Assembly: GCF_042453785.1 (NCBI RefSeq)
Contig: NC_091661.1
Location: forward strand, 26,031,501-26,095,500
DNA from: Malus domestica
Lineage: Eukaryota; Streptophyta; Magnoliopsida; Rosales; Rosaceae
Direction: 5' to 3'
DNA length: 64,000 nt
Positions within the stretch are counted from its first letter, which is position 1. Each line of letters starts with the position of its first letter. Shown one piece after another: positions 34,764 through 45,829 of the stretch. Made by a program: the position numbers and the translations under genes. The notes beneath the pieces were generated by a model. The model had not been told where the DNA came from. It saw only the letters and a program-made list of their open reading frames with translations, and did no database searches.

Positions 34764-35775
34764 TAATTTATTGGTTAATTAAATTAAACTACCGTTAAGT
34801 GTTTTCAAATGTGACTGTTGAATTTGAATCAATTATTGCAATTAAGAAGCTGCCTTAAAAAAGGGCTAAGAGAGGTTTTGCATTTAGTTAATCTGATACT
34901 CATTTAACCAAATAATAGCTTGGTGGGCTTTATAGAGTTATAAGTCATCTATCAATTAGAGATGAACTTTTAAACAAATTACTATCACGCAAGTTTTTAT
35001 CTCTTGGACTTTTAACCCTCTTCAATAGAAATTGAATCAACAAACTTTAGCCCAACCCAAACAAGGGACTAAATCCCTTTTTTGAGGGGAGGACAATTAT
35101 AAGTCATTTTGTTCCCATGCATTTGTAACACGTGACCCACGTTTTCTTCACGTGTAAAATAAAAAAGAAGAAGAAGGCGACCGAAGTGGACTAATTAACT
35201 TTGGTAAGCTATGATCAAGGCAAGCAAGATGATGAGCTTCATACATCATACCTTGACCAAAACACAAAACCACTCTTCTTTTCTTTTCTTCAACAAAAAT
35301 AAAAAGTCAACCATGTTGTATTAGCTAGAAGCCTAGAACTCAAATAGTACTACTAGAAATTAATCAATAATGATATTTGTAACATATTATTGTAATCGAT
35401 TCCGATATTATTAATTTTTTTGCCTAATATAGAACTCACCATGATTTGTAGGTATTATACAAATAATATTTTTTGCATGTTTAACAATAGCACGAGATAG
35501 TTCAATGATTGAGGACAATTATAAGTCTTTCTAAAACTCGAAAAGGTAGGTTGTCGTTATGGCAAAATCACCAGTTGATTCATTTTTTTTGAAAGAATAA
35601 AATATCGTCAACATATTGTTACCATATGTTTATGATAGCAATAGGTTTGGTTCCAGATTGTTTATATTTATCATGACCAAGTCGCGTTCTCATACCCCCA
35701 TCGATGAGGTGTATTTTCATACATCATCTGCATGCAGACTTGTTAAACCTAAATATTATAAGGACAACTGGGTGG
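34764..35775. other. Spacer between the two 560 bp direct repeats
   Basis: A/T-rich, short frames only. No primer-binding site, polypurine tract or gag/pol motif was recognised, so an LTR element cannot be claimed. Confidence 0.4.
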
Positions 35776-36372
35776 TGTCTTTACGTACTTGTTGGTTTCT
35801 AACATTGCAAACATCGATGAATTGCAATCTAATACATTGAGTGTTTGACATTTCTACAACGTGTAACGATAATCATGTTTGTTTTTTAAAAACCATGGAA
35901 TTCCAAATTATAGAATAACTTATGCCTTGACGTTCGACATAGTCAACTCTAACACACTTTTTTACAACCATGCAAGAGATCTTTATTAACATCTTCAACT
36001 TTCTTCATGTTATCAAAATTAGAAAGTCCTAGTGAGAAACTCAACAATCACATTTATTTGTCACACTCAAAAAAGTGCATTAAGGATATAAACTATACAT
36101 AGATGAAATAAGAAACCTTGCATATGGTCTCCGCTAGTGTCCTACAATTAACGAGTTGAAGCTCGACTACTAAAGATTTTATGTTGAAGCTCGACTACTG
36201 AAGATTTTATGAACTACCTTAATGGTAAAGTATAATTAATTTGGTCCCATGTAATATAAACTAAACTGTAAAAACAAAAAAACAAAAAAACAAAACCGAA
36301 ATAAAATTAAACTGAAAAAATCGAAAGAAATCGAACTGAACTGAATAGTAATATCAATTCAATTTTTAATTT
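35776..36372. repeat. Diverged direct repeat, copy 2
   Basis: Partner of 34205-34763. It contains an extra local duplication, GTTGAAGCTCGACTACT repeated near 36150-36200. Confidence 0.75.
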
Positions 36373-37828
36373 TATAAAAAAATCGAACTGAAACCGACCC
36401 CTAAATATAATATTGTCGCGCACGCCACCGACTGTGGACTGCAGTTGTAAACTTTGTCTGTAACAGATAGCTTGTAGCTGGAAGCAAGGAAACTCCGTGA
36501 AACCCTCCCCACTGACACGAACCAATCAGAACCCGCCATGTGCAAGTCAAATTTCTTTTTCTTTTGGGTGGGGAATTAATAAAAAATAATTAAAAGTGGA
36601 GAAAAAAAAGGGAAAAAGGATGGGATACCGAATACGGACAGGGTGTTTGCAAATGAGAACCATACGAAATAACAGCATATTTGACCGTTGAACAATATAC
36701 TGGTCTTTGAAATCACCACCACCCACTCCACGAGAACCCTTTCAAACTTTCACGATCTTTCTTTTCTCTTTTGGTTATTTACAAATTGGGTCCTTGAATT
36801 GCGGTGGTTATTCCATTTTGGTATATTTGACTATCTCTTCGTCTTAAGTTGGTCCTTAAATTAGTTAAAGCACGAGGAGGAAAAATTTAAACATGAATAT
36901 GAATGATGAAGTACATTGCTCTAATCAATTTCGGTTAAGTCTAGTTCTACAATTTGTCCATGAACTTTTTAATTTTAAATTAGAGGTACATTGGTGTTGG
37001 TTATAAAAATTAACTAGTTTATTAATGAGTATAATTTAGTTTGGCAAATTTTATATTGAAACAAACAATGATATCGACTATGAGAACAAGAAACCTTTCA
37101 AATTATCACCATTTGTGTGCGTCAATGGAGATGAGATAATGTGAGATCAAGGTTATAGGTTGGTCAGTCGTTTTGAGAACCAAATGAAACACCAAAATAA
37201 TCACGTAAATAAGACACTCGTAAAAAAAAAAACCATATTATTTGGTCAAGCCACACATTGTCGACTTTCTTAAGATCAAAACTAGCAATTCTAAGTAGTC
37301 AATTCTCATGTCATTTAAGGAAAACAAGTTCGAGCTCGAAAATAAAACATTTGATTTGGTTGGTTTTGTATAGGTTGGGAAACATTTTGATCAAACTAGA
37401 TGGGTCTTGTAACCAAAGAAATTTCTCACCCTTATCAAACCCACATTTAAAAGTTCAAAGCTAATTACAAGAAGCTTATAACTGAAGTGGTCAAGAGCAA
37501 ATGCTCATATACCCAATATTATGAGTTCGATTCTACACTCTCTCACCATCGTTCGTAAAAAGAGAGAGCAAGACAGAGAAAATGTTTAGGGCTAAGTAGA
37601 GACGAGAAAAATTCAAAAGACTCGATCTAAAATAACCTCAAAAATTTAGGGGACAAATGTGAGATCAAACCTAAATATTATTGTAAATATTAGAAAATTT
37701 GATATTCTAAAGATACGGCAGGCACTTGCACACCCCTTAGGGCAGGCACTTTACGAATGGTCAGCATCAAGTCAATTCAATCCCCGTATAACCGAATTAC
37801 GACCCGGTCGCTCGGTCTCCACCTCCAC
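36373..37828. other. Upstream region of the PP2C gene
   Basis: No gene recognised. A frame at 37258-37464 (68 codons) has no protein signature. The last few hundred bases become less A/T-rich toward the PP2C promoter. Confidence 0.45.
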
Positions 37829-37838
37829 TTTATATAAA
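37829..37838 (+). promoter_or_regulatory. TATA box of the PP2C gene
   Basis: CTTTATATAAACACC matches the plant TATA consensus and stands about 130 bp upstream of the start codon. That leaves room for a roughly 100 bp 5' leader rich in GAGAGA and GGAGA. Confidence 0.65.
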
Positions 37839-37963
37839 CACCTTCCATTTGCCGCTGTCGACCAAATCACAGAGAGATCACTCGGAGAACACACGCACAG
37901 AGAAACGAATTAAATCTCCAAAAAAAGAAAAGGAAAATAAAATCTCGGAGAGAGAAGGGGAAA

Positions 37964-39581
37964 ATGAATTGCGCTTTGGTGGTGCCGAACTCGCCGATTT
38001 TCTCGCCGTCGAAAATCCCCTCCCATTTTTTCCGGTCGTCGGCGTTAGCTTCCCCGTCGTCGTGTTCTTCGCCTAGAGTCCTACATGGGGCTCCGCCTAC
38101 GCCGTCGCGATCGTCGGCTTTGACGACGCCGGGTTTCGAGTCTCGGTTTCAGAGGCAGGTGGTTGGCGGGTGCCAGAAGAAGGCTTCGGGTTTGGCTCTG
38201 AAGAGGAAGAGGCCGATGATGATTGATATTCCGGTGGCGCCGCCTGTGAGTTTTAAGGCGGAGGCGGATGAGGGCGCGGCGGAGAGAGTGGAGATGGTGG
38301 AGGTTGATGAGGATGGGTATTCGGTGTATTGTAAGAGAGGGAGGAGGGGTTCAATGGAGGATCGGTACTCCGCTGCTGTTGGTCTTGGCGATGATTCGAG
38401 ACAGGTAAATTGTGGTTCTTTCGCTCTGAATGTTCTGTTTGTTTCCCGAGAAAATTTCAGAAATGGAAATTAATATCTTGAATAGAAAGTTCAAGCATTT
38501 AGCTTTGATTAGATTGTTTTACAATTTTATGTTTGATTTGAGCTTCAACTGACAAAATATAGGACGAAATCAAAATTGGGTTTCTAAATTTGTTTGGAAA
38601 GATATAAAATTGTGGAGTTATGTTTTTGAATTTGCCGTTCGAATTCGTGCTGATTAAGATTATGTGATGACAGGCATTCTTTGGTGTGTTTGATGGGCAT
38701 GGAGGAGCAAAAGCAGCCGAGTTTGCAGCCAAGAACTTGAATAAAAACATTGCGGATCGTCTGAGGGGTGGGAGTGAAGAGGAAATCGTGGAAGCAGTCA
38801 AAGATGGTTATCTGACCACCGATGTCGAGTTTTTGAAGGGCGATGTTAGTGGTGGTGCGTGCTGTGTGACTGCCTTGATCCAAAAGGGCAACCTTGTGGT
38901 GTCCAATGCCGGTGACTGTCGTGCAGTTATGAGCCGAGGAGGGGTCGCGGAGGCCCTTACATCCGATCATCATCCTTCTAGAATGGATGAAAGGGAAAGG
39001 ATTGAGACCACGGTAAGCATTCAAATATGTGTATATGGATGTGAGGATTTCATATTCTTACCGAAAGATTGAAATGGAAGAAGATTGTGGAATTCGTGAC
39101 TGATTGGATTTTGCTATTGTTTGTTTTGTAGGGTGGTTATGTAGATTGCTGCCGCAGTGTTTGGAGAATTCAGGGGTCTCTTGCTGTTTCGAGATCAATT
39201 GGCGATAGACAGCTTAAAGAATGGGTGATTGCAGAACCAGAGACTAAAGTCTTAAAGATAAACCCCGAATGCGAGTTTTTAATGTTAGCTTCTGATGGTC
39301 TTTGGGACAAGGTAATTTTAGAACTAATCTCATTCTGTTTCATGCGTCTTTCGTTTAGAATATGATTACTTCGGAATTATCTGAATCTAATATGAAGTTT
39401 CCTTTTCTTTTTCCAGGTTACTAATCAAGAGGCAGTAGATATCGTTCGCCCTTTATGCGTTGGCGTTGATAAGCCGGAGCTCTTTTCAGCTTGTAAGAAG
39501 CTCGTTGATCTGTCAATTCGGAGAGGTTCCATGGATGATACAAGTGTGATGATAATCCAATTAGGTCGTTTCGTTTTATGA
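37964..39581 (+). CDS. Protein phosphatase 2C (PPM family), AP2C/PP2C25-like
   Basis: Exons 37964-38404, 38674-39012, 39132-39311 and 39417-39581 are all in phase 0 and give 374 residues. The N-terminus is Ser/Pro-rich and could be a transit-like or disordered region. The catalytic domain has the PPM metal motifs: [11 protein letters not shown] (about 129-139), [10 protein letters not shown] (149-158), [44 protein letters not shown] and [10 protein letters not shown]. These bind Mg/Mn and dephosphorylate Ser/Thr. [12 protein letters not shown] at residues 79-90 resembles the MAPK-interaction motif of the AP2C clade, suggesting a MAPK substrate by inference. No lesions. Similar annotated plant proteins are called probable PP2C 2, 25 or 30; the exact orthologue was not settled. 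Confidence 0.93.
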
Positions 39582-40514
39582 TACCGATTTAGGTAAAATG
39601 AAACTCAGTCCAGACTACCCTTTTCTTCCACTGCAAGTAAAGTTTTCAAGAAACTTGCAGAGTTAGAAAGGAAGCCAGGAAGACAAGCCATGGTGCTAAC
39701 AATGACATGACCACTTGTAAATGACACTTTGTATGCTCCCGGGAGATTTTGTCTCGGCGGTAGGAAGAGAGTACTAGAAGAACACTGCACGTGACGATAA
39801 CTGTAGGACTTGTTTGGTCAGTGCTTTTAAATGGCTAAAATCGCTTTTAGGAAAAATGTTTGAGTTTCAAAAGCATTGGAAGCACTAGTTATGTGCTTCT
39901 TGCAAGAAGCACTTCAAGTGCTTTTGGAGGATTAATTTGTATTTTTACAAATGTTTGGTCCTGAAAACATTTCTCTATAAGTGGTTTCAGACATTAAAAG
40001 CACTTTCTAAACGAGCTTGTAGCTTTTGTAAATTTCTTCGCTATTTCGAAGTTTATTGTAAATGATCAAAATGCTTACCCTTTAATGTCAATTTCTTTTT
40101 CTGTTTTCACTGCATAAGTGGCTCAACCGTTGATTTACCATGTGTGAATTTATGATCTTAATATGTTGTGTTTAATTACATCCAGATTAGGGTAAATATG
40201 TTTTGGTTTGGTCTTGTTTAAGCCAACTTGTAGAGCACGTGCTTCTTTAGTTTGTTAAATTGTTGTTGGACCAGGTCAGTCCTGTTTGGCAGCTGCAGCC
40301 TGCAGGCTTAGTTTTCCATTGAATATATTTCTGCATGCACTTTGTTGTTTGGTCAAATTCAATGACATATATTTCAGTGTGCTGGAAAAACGGCTTAGTC
40401 TACAACAAATTTTTAACCACTTGTGTTTTGATCAATGTATTAAAAGGCAAAGGCGTAGGCTAGGCGTTTCATGGATAGCCTTACCTAGGCGTGAGGCAAA
40501 GCTTCAAGGGACCT

Positions 40515-40518
<4 letters not shown>
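39582..40518. other. PP2C 3' region with a short DNA-element-like repeat
   Basis: The 3' untranslated region follows the stop. 39806-40022 has the layout GACTTGTTTGGTCAGTGCTTTTAA ... AAAAGCACTTTCTAAACGAGC with inner inverted AGTGCTTTT pieces, similar in style to sequence in TBL intron 4 (about 18900-19135) and at 13225-13407. This is probably a MITE family, but its ends were not defined. Confidence 0.45.

Positions 40519-40566
<48 letters not shown>
40519..40566. repeat. (AT)n microsatellite
   Basis: About 22 uninterrupted AT dinucleotides. Confidence 0.95.
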
Positions 40567-40568
<2 letters not shown>

Positions 40569-40879
40569 CAATACTTGTAAAAAAAATTAATCAACTTCAA
40601 CAATCAGTAGCCAAACTACCAGTGACCAATAAAATTAGAATACTAAAAAACTTACTTGGTGGTGTGGAGAATTTTGAAACAAATTGAGGTATGAGATTGG
40701 AGTAAAATTGAAATATAAGATTGGGATTGAGAATTTAAAGTGAGGGATTGGGTGAAATAGAGAAAATCGTGCACTGGGTAATCTCCGAAAGGGGAGGAAA
40801 TTAACCGAGGTTTTCGTACTGGAGTTATAACATTTTTATTTCTCTTACATTTATAAGGTTAGGTATTCCATATGATCGA

Positions 40880-40996
40880 CCTCTTCGAGTCACCACCTCC
40901 CACCTATCCTACACATTCGATCAAGGTTGCACTGCGAAGCTATAGTAAAGGTGCACGGGGTCTTACCGTCTAGCCGTTGGTACTCCGCATCTTCAC
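40880..40996 (-). other. Organelle-derived fragment: mitochondrial large-subunit rRNA piece
   Basis: On the minus strand the sequence contains AAGACCCCGTGCACCTTTAC, then TATAGCTT, ..AACCTTGATCGAATGTGTAG and GATAGGTGGGAGG. This matches the universally conserved part of bacterial-type 23S rRNA (E. coli reads CCCGTGAACCTTTACTATAGC and TGTGTAGGATAGGTGGGAGG in the same order). The details look closer to plant mitochondrial 26S than to plastid 23S, from memory. Only about 120 bp is present, so it is a nuclear insert of organelle DNA and not a working rRNA gene. It lies inside a repeat-rich block (about 40430-41315). Confidence 0.7.
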
Positions 40997-41480
40997 AAGA
41001 CCTCCTATGATTGGGTTGCTTGTTGCTGATATATATGGACCAAATGTTCCTATATTGAAATATAAAAAAAATTAAAAATTAAAAATTAAAAAAAAAAAAA
41101 AAAAACCCCTTCTTCTTCTTCGCGCGGTCGTCTTGATGAAACCCATAAACATGGGTTGTTGAAGGGTACTGGGAACGCCCGGTCAAACGCCTCAGGTGCG
41201 CTCCGACGAAGCCTAGGCGAGTTCCGCTCATTCCCAGAAAACAGAGGCGAAATTGCTGATGTCCTGCCTCCAAGGCCGCCGAGGTGAGTTTTTTAATGTA
41301 CCGGGCTGTGTTCATGGCACATTGAAGAATTTCTCATATTGAATAACGCACAATAGTTGTTGGGACCTTTTCTCATATTGAATAACGCACATTTTACGTG
41401 TGCAACTGAATTTGTTTTTTATTTTACTATGACTTATCATTAATGAGCACGAATGACGACAAAAAAAAAAGGAAGAGAAG

Positions 41481-42420
41481 TGTAAACACGGAAAACTCCT
41501 GAAACGAAAGAGACAAGAACGACGTGCACAAACAAATATTTGTATTTTTGAAGATTTTGGGTTACAATCTCTCTCTAATTTGATCCTCTGATTCGATCTC
41601 CGTAAGGTGTTGATTGATGGATGTTTTGTTGATCCAAGGGTCGTTGATGCTTGATCTTGGATGAACTGTTGGAAGTTTCTTCAAAGGGCCGTGGGCTTGA
41701 TCTTTGAAGGTGGATTTGAGCGGATCTTCAAGGAGCCGTTGGGGCTTGATCTTGAAGAACAGTGATGAACGGATCTTCAAGGGCTTTTGGGCTTGATCTT
41801 GAAGAACAGTGATGAACGGATCTTCAAGGGGCTTTTGGGCTTAATCTTGAAGAACGGTTGGATGTGTGTGGATTTGTCGATGTTTGTTGATCCAAAGGGC
41901 CGTTGGGGCTTGATCTTGGATGAACGGATGATGAACGATGGTGCTTTCTTCAAGGGCCGTCGGGGCTTGATCTTGAATTGGTGGAAGTTCTTCAAGGGCC
42001 GTTGGGGCTTGATCTTGAATTGGTGGATGATTGTTGATCCAAAGGGCCGTTGGGGCTTGATCTTAGGATGAACGATGAACGAAGAACGAAGAACGCTTTC
42101 TTGATTCTTCGGGAACCTGGATGCTTGAGAGCTTCGGAGTTTTAGAGCTTCAGAGCTTCAAGGTGTAATATGAATTGGTCCCCTAAATGAATGAAATGGG
42201 CTTGTATTTATAGAATTTTCCAATGCCTAATTTTGAATATAATATCCCAGATGAAATAAGTCGTTTCTGCCAGGTGTTGACACGTGTCCTATTTGATGAC
42301 TTTTCCAACTCATTTCAATTTTCGTTGAGTCACACGCTACGTGTAAAATTTATGTAATACATGAGCGTTGACACTTTGATTTATCGGTCAACATTTATTT
42401 ACGAAATTTCGATGTCTACA
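41481..42420 (-). repeat. Left (3') LTR of the 9.64 kb element
   Basis: 940 bp. It contains about ten copies of a motif like CAAGGGCCGTTGGGGCTTGA, then TCTTGAA (41630-42065); the same motif continues in the interior at 42490-43220. Confidence 0.95.
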
Positions 42421-42489
42421 AATGCCCCCACTTCAAGGCACGTCGTATACATGTGTTTGTCACGTGTAGGAGATGCGTTTTGAAGTCCC

Positions 42490-43220
42490 TTACTGTAGAT
42501 GTCGATCCAAGGGCCGTCGAGGCTTGATCTTGAGTTGGGCTGGAGATTTCTTCAAGGGCCGTTGAGGCTTGATCTTGAATTGGGCTTGAGATTTCTTCAA
42601 GGGCCGTTGAGGCTTGATCTTGAATTGTTGTTTGAAATTTCTTCAAGGGCCGTCGAGGCTTGTTCTTAAACTTTTATTTGAAATTTCTTCAAGGGCCGTC
42701 GAAGCTTGATCTTGAAGGTTGAAATTGGACCACAAGGAGCTTCATGTGGTAGATGATCTTTGGCTTTGGTAGTGGGTGAATCGACACGTATTTTGTTGCG
42801 CTTGTTGACTTTCCACAGCTTTGATCTTGAACTGGATTGGAGGACTTTCTGGATTCCTCTAATTGTTGACTTTCCACAGCTTATTCTTGAACTGGATTTG
42901 ATTCAAGGGTGGTAGACACTTGATCTTGAATCGGACTTGTGATTTCCTCAAGGGCCGTCAAGGCTTGATCTTGAATTTGGCTGGAAGCTTCTTCAAGGGC
43001 CGTTAAGGCTTGATTCTTGAAGGTTGACTCGAACACATGACAAACAGGCACGAGGTGGAGGTGATGACTTGTTGCTTTGTTCAATCTTTCTAATTCACAC
43101 CTGAGCAGTTTGGTCAACGGTATGATCTTCAAGATTGATGGGCTCTTCTTCCAGTTGGTGACTTGATCTTTAAGGATTTGATTCAAGGGCGGTGAATCGG
43201 CACGTGCAGCCCACAACGCC
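42490..43220. repeat. Interior tandem-repeat field related to the LTR repeats
   Basis: Copies of a roughly 57-60 bp unit based on TTCAAGGGCCGTCGAGGCTT, then GATCTTGAATTGGG, decay toward the right. On the minus strand several copies read IQDQASTALEEISS, which follows from the repeat and is not a recognised protein. Confidence 0.85.
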
Positions 43221-43329
43221 TAGTAAGTCGACCCAAGAATTTGAAGGTCAAAACGAGTTCACCGTCCAGAGTGATTGCAACCCTGATGATATGAGATACT
43301 TTTGATTTTGAAGAAGTAGCGGATGACCC

Positions 43330-43690
43330 AGCACGTGCTTTGTTGCACTTGTCTCCACATGCTTCAAGGTATCATTTTCATTTCCTTTAACTGTTCCTCA
43401 GGCAGATGCGGCATCTTCTCGAGTTCTTCATCTCAGACTCCTTCCGCTGAGTTGACTGTGCATGCTGCATTCTTCTCTGCTTGTTTCTTCAGGCAGATGT
43501 GGCAGCTTCTCGAGTTCCTCAGTTCGGACTCCTTCTGCTGAGTTGACTGTGCAGACCGCATTCTTCTCTGCTTGTTTCTTCTGCACGTTGTCTCCACATG
43601 TTGCAAGGTATCATTTTCACTTGCCTTTATCTGTTCTTCAGGCAGATGTGGCAGCTTCTTTGGAAGTACAGCAGCAGTAGGAGACGAGTA
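43330..43690. repeat. Imperfect tandem duplication around CAGGCAGATGTGGCAGCTTC
   Basis: The blocks CAGGCAGATG(C/T)GGCA.CTTCT, CTCGAGTTC and CCTTCTGCTGAGTTGACTGT recur two to three times with varying spacing. Noncoding by inspection. Confidence 0.7.
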
Positions 43691-44171
43691 CTCGAGAGCA
43701 ATGCTAGGTAGGCAATCAGGGAAGGGTTCCCAGCAGTCGGTTCCTTACCCGAGTTTGAGTGGAAGTTCCGGCATATTGTTTTCTTTATCCTTGTCTTTGT
43801 AGGTAGGAACAAGGACAAAGGAAGGGACAGGGAGAACGCATGATATGAGATACTCTTGCTTTCTACCCTGGTGATATGAGATACTTTTGCTTTGGAGTCA
43901 TTGGCTTGCAGAGGTACCCCAAGGAATAAGGAACATTAAGTGACCCGAGAGGCTTCGTTGGGAAGGCATTCTCGGAGATAAAGAAAGGTTCTGTATGTCT
44001 GCCTTGCTATGGAGGGTGAAGGTGGATAGTTATAGGGATTTCTTTAGTACCTGTAGAGGTACTATTCTTTTACTCGTGTCGGTAACCAATGCGTGATTGA
44101 TCAGTATGGTTTCACGTGCTTTCTTCTTTATCAGAAATCTTCGACAAATTGTCCGAAATTTTCGTCTAGCC

Positions 44172-44425
44172 GAGTGCGCATGTGATAGGTGTTGACGAGG
44201 CTGAAAAAGACTGGCGCCTCTTCGATATCTGGGATTGGCGCTTCGACGAATTACCCGTGATTTTCGCAAAGCTGAGTTTGCGCGTGACGGGTGCTGACGA
44301 GGTTGAAAAAGACTGGCGCCTATTTGATATCTGGGATTGGCGCTTTAACAAATTGCCCGTGATTTCCCCAAAGCTGAGTTTGCGTGTGACGGGTGCTAAC
44401 GCGTCTGGAAAAGCAAGATGCTTCT
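44172..44425. repeat. Two-copy tandem repeat, about 108-115 bp period
   Basis: The unit GACGAGGCTGAAAAAGACTG, then GCGCCTCTTCGATATCTGGG, then ATTGGCGCTT.. and AAAGCTGAGTTTGCG recurs once with a few substitutions, starting near 44191 and 44299. It lies directly upstream of the antisense ORF. Confidence 0.8.
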
Positions 44426-44516
44426 CCGATTTCTGAGCTTGCCTCTTCGATTTTTGAATCGGCATTTTCGAACTCTGAGCTCACCTCTTCGATCTCTGAA
44501 ATCCCGTCGAGTGCTG

Positions 44517-44528
44517 ATTTTTTATAGA
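44517..44528 (+). promoter_or_regulatory. TATA-like box ahead of the antisense ORF
   Basis: TTTTTATAGAGG lies about 115 bp upstream of the ORF start and just after the two-copy tandem repeat. Plausible but a weak match. Confidence 0.35.
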
Positions 44529-44638
44529 GGCACGCAGTTCGTTTCAAAGCACACTTGAATTTTCGCTTGTAGAAACTCCCTTCTTGCACTTCTAAGATCT
44601 TGATTCGTCCGACCTCTTCTTTCTTCAACACTTTGAAA

Positions 44639-45250
44639 ATGTCTGGACCCTCCGACCGTCGTTTTGACTTGAATCTTGGTGAAGAGGCAGTCCCGCCTTC
44701 TCCAGACAACATATGGCGCCCATCCTTCATATCCCCTACTAGTCCTCTTACCGTCGGGGATTCGGTGATGAAGAATGATATGACCGCTGCGGTGGTGGCC
44801 CGGAACCTTGTCACTCCCAGAGATAACAGACTACTTTCCAAACGGTCTGATGAGTTGGCTGTTAAGGATTCTCTGGCTCTCAGTGTGCAGTGTGCAGGTT
44901 CTGTGTCTAATATGGCCCAACGTCTATTTGCTCGAACCCGTCAAGTTGAATCATTGGCGGCTGAAGTGATGAGTCTCAAACAGGATATTAGAGGGCTCAA
45001 GCAGGAGAATAAACAGTTGCATAAGCTCGCACATAGCTATGCGACAAACATGAAGAGGAAGATTGACCAGATGCAGGAATCTGATGGTCAGATTTTACTT
45101 GATCATCAGAGGTTTGTGGGTTTGTTCCAGCAGCATTTGCCTTCTTCTTCTGGGGCTGTACCGCGTAATGAAGCCTCAAATGATCAACCTTCAGTGCCTC
45201 CTTCTCTTGGGGTTCCGCCGAGTACTGAGGCGCCACCTGATCGTCCTTGA
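44639..45250 (+). CDS. Antisense ORF of the 9.64 kb LTR element, function unknown
   Basis: 203 residues from ATG 44639-44641, starting MSGPSDRRFDLNLGEE. This runs opposite to gag and the LTRs. An in-frame start 39 bases upstream is non-ATG, so it is not preferred. Visible parts are a DLNL motif at residues 9-12 like plant EAR repression motifs, a conserved-looking middle (WRPSFISPTSPLTVGDSV), and a coiled-coil-type heptad region (about 105-150, VESLAAEVMSLKQDIRGLKQ). The C-terminus is Ser/Pro-rich with PP-S-GVPP repeats. TTTTTATAGAGG at 44517-44528 could be a TATA box, and overlapping AATAAA signals follow at 45334-45343. I recall similar predicted proteins in Rosaceae annotations without known function. 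It may be an element accessory gene like the extra ORFs of Tat-lineage elements. Being open and framed by signals, it is kept as coding. Confidence 0.6.
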   Translation: MSGPSDRRFDLNLGEEAVPPSPDNIWRPSFISPTSPLTVGDSVMKNDMTAAVVARNLVTPRDNRLLSKRSDELAVKDSLALSVQCAGSVSNMAQRLFARTRQVESLAAEVMSLKQDIRGLKQENKQLHKLAHSYATNMKRKIDQMQESDGQILLDHQRFVGLFQQHLPSSSGAVPRNEASNDQPSVPPSLGVPPSTEAPPDRP

Positions 45251-45333
45251 AGATCCCCTCTTGTAAATTTGATTTGATTTGATTTTTTTTTTAAATGTAT
45301 GTATAATGCAAATTTATGTAAAATTTCCAGAAA

Positions 45334-45343
45334 AATAAATAAA
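45334..45343 (+). terminator. Polyadenylation signal behind the antisense ORF
   Basis: Two overlapping AATAAA hexamers in AAATAAATAAAATGG, about 85 bp after the stop codon. Confidence 0.5.
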
Positions 45344-45409
45344 ATGGACTTTTATTTCTCTTAATGCTTTTTTATTTATTTATTTTTTTTTATTTTTTTT
45401 ATCTTTTTT

Positions 45410-45565
45410 CTTTTTGCACATGGTGCCAGATGCACCATCCATTTTTTATATTTTCCTTTCTTTTCCCCTGTTTTATTTTTTGCACATGGTGCCAGAGCAC
45501 CAAATATCAAACACTTCTTTTTTCTTTAATCATGGTGCCAGACGCACCAAAGATCAAACCCCCCC
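45410..45565. repeat. Three dispersed copies of a GGTGCCAG..GCACCA hairpin
   Basis: CATGGTGCCAGATGCACCA, CATGGTGCCAGAGCACCA and CATGGTGCCAGACGCACCA occur at about 45419, 45485 and 45530 between poly-T tracts. Each can form a small stem-loop. Confidence 0.7.
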
Positions 45566-45829
45566 CCTTTTTTTTTTTTTTTTTAAATATATTTTTATGT
45601 ATAAATTTGGGTGATGGGTAGAGGAATTTGCAGGGAGTGGACGAAGACGGACGGAGAGCTGGAGTTTGAGGAAGCACTTCTCGGCCGGCTAGTCGTTTGA
45701 CAGCGGTCTTTGAAGTTGTCGGCAGCTGCGAGGCAAGAGACGGATGAGGAAGGGCTGTACGTGCTGCTGAAGCTGATGGGCAGAAGGAGAAGGTGAGCAC
45801 AACCACCGAGCACAGCCAACAGACTCCAC

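Noticed and set aside
34205..36372. Calling the direct-repeat pair an LTR retrotransposon
   Set aside because: No TG..CA ends, target duplication, primer-binding site or coding remnant could be identified.
41079..41315. 78-codon minus-strand frame (MNTARYIKKLTSAALEAGHQ)
   Set aside because: It lies in a repeat block with GCCTAGGCG-type motifs and a poly-A end, and is not a recognised protein.
41562..42071. Frames of 72-94 codons in the LTR (repeated as 50262-50771)
   Set aside because: They are translations of the LTR tandem motif (KIKPRRPLKK and similar) and are present identically in both LTRs.
45364..45621. Phe/Leu-rich 85-codon frame
   Set aside because: A product of poly-T tracts and small hairpins.
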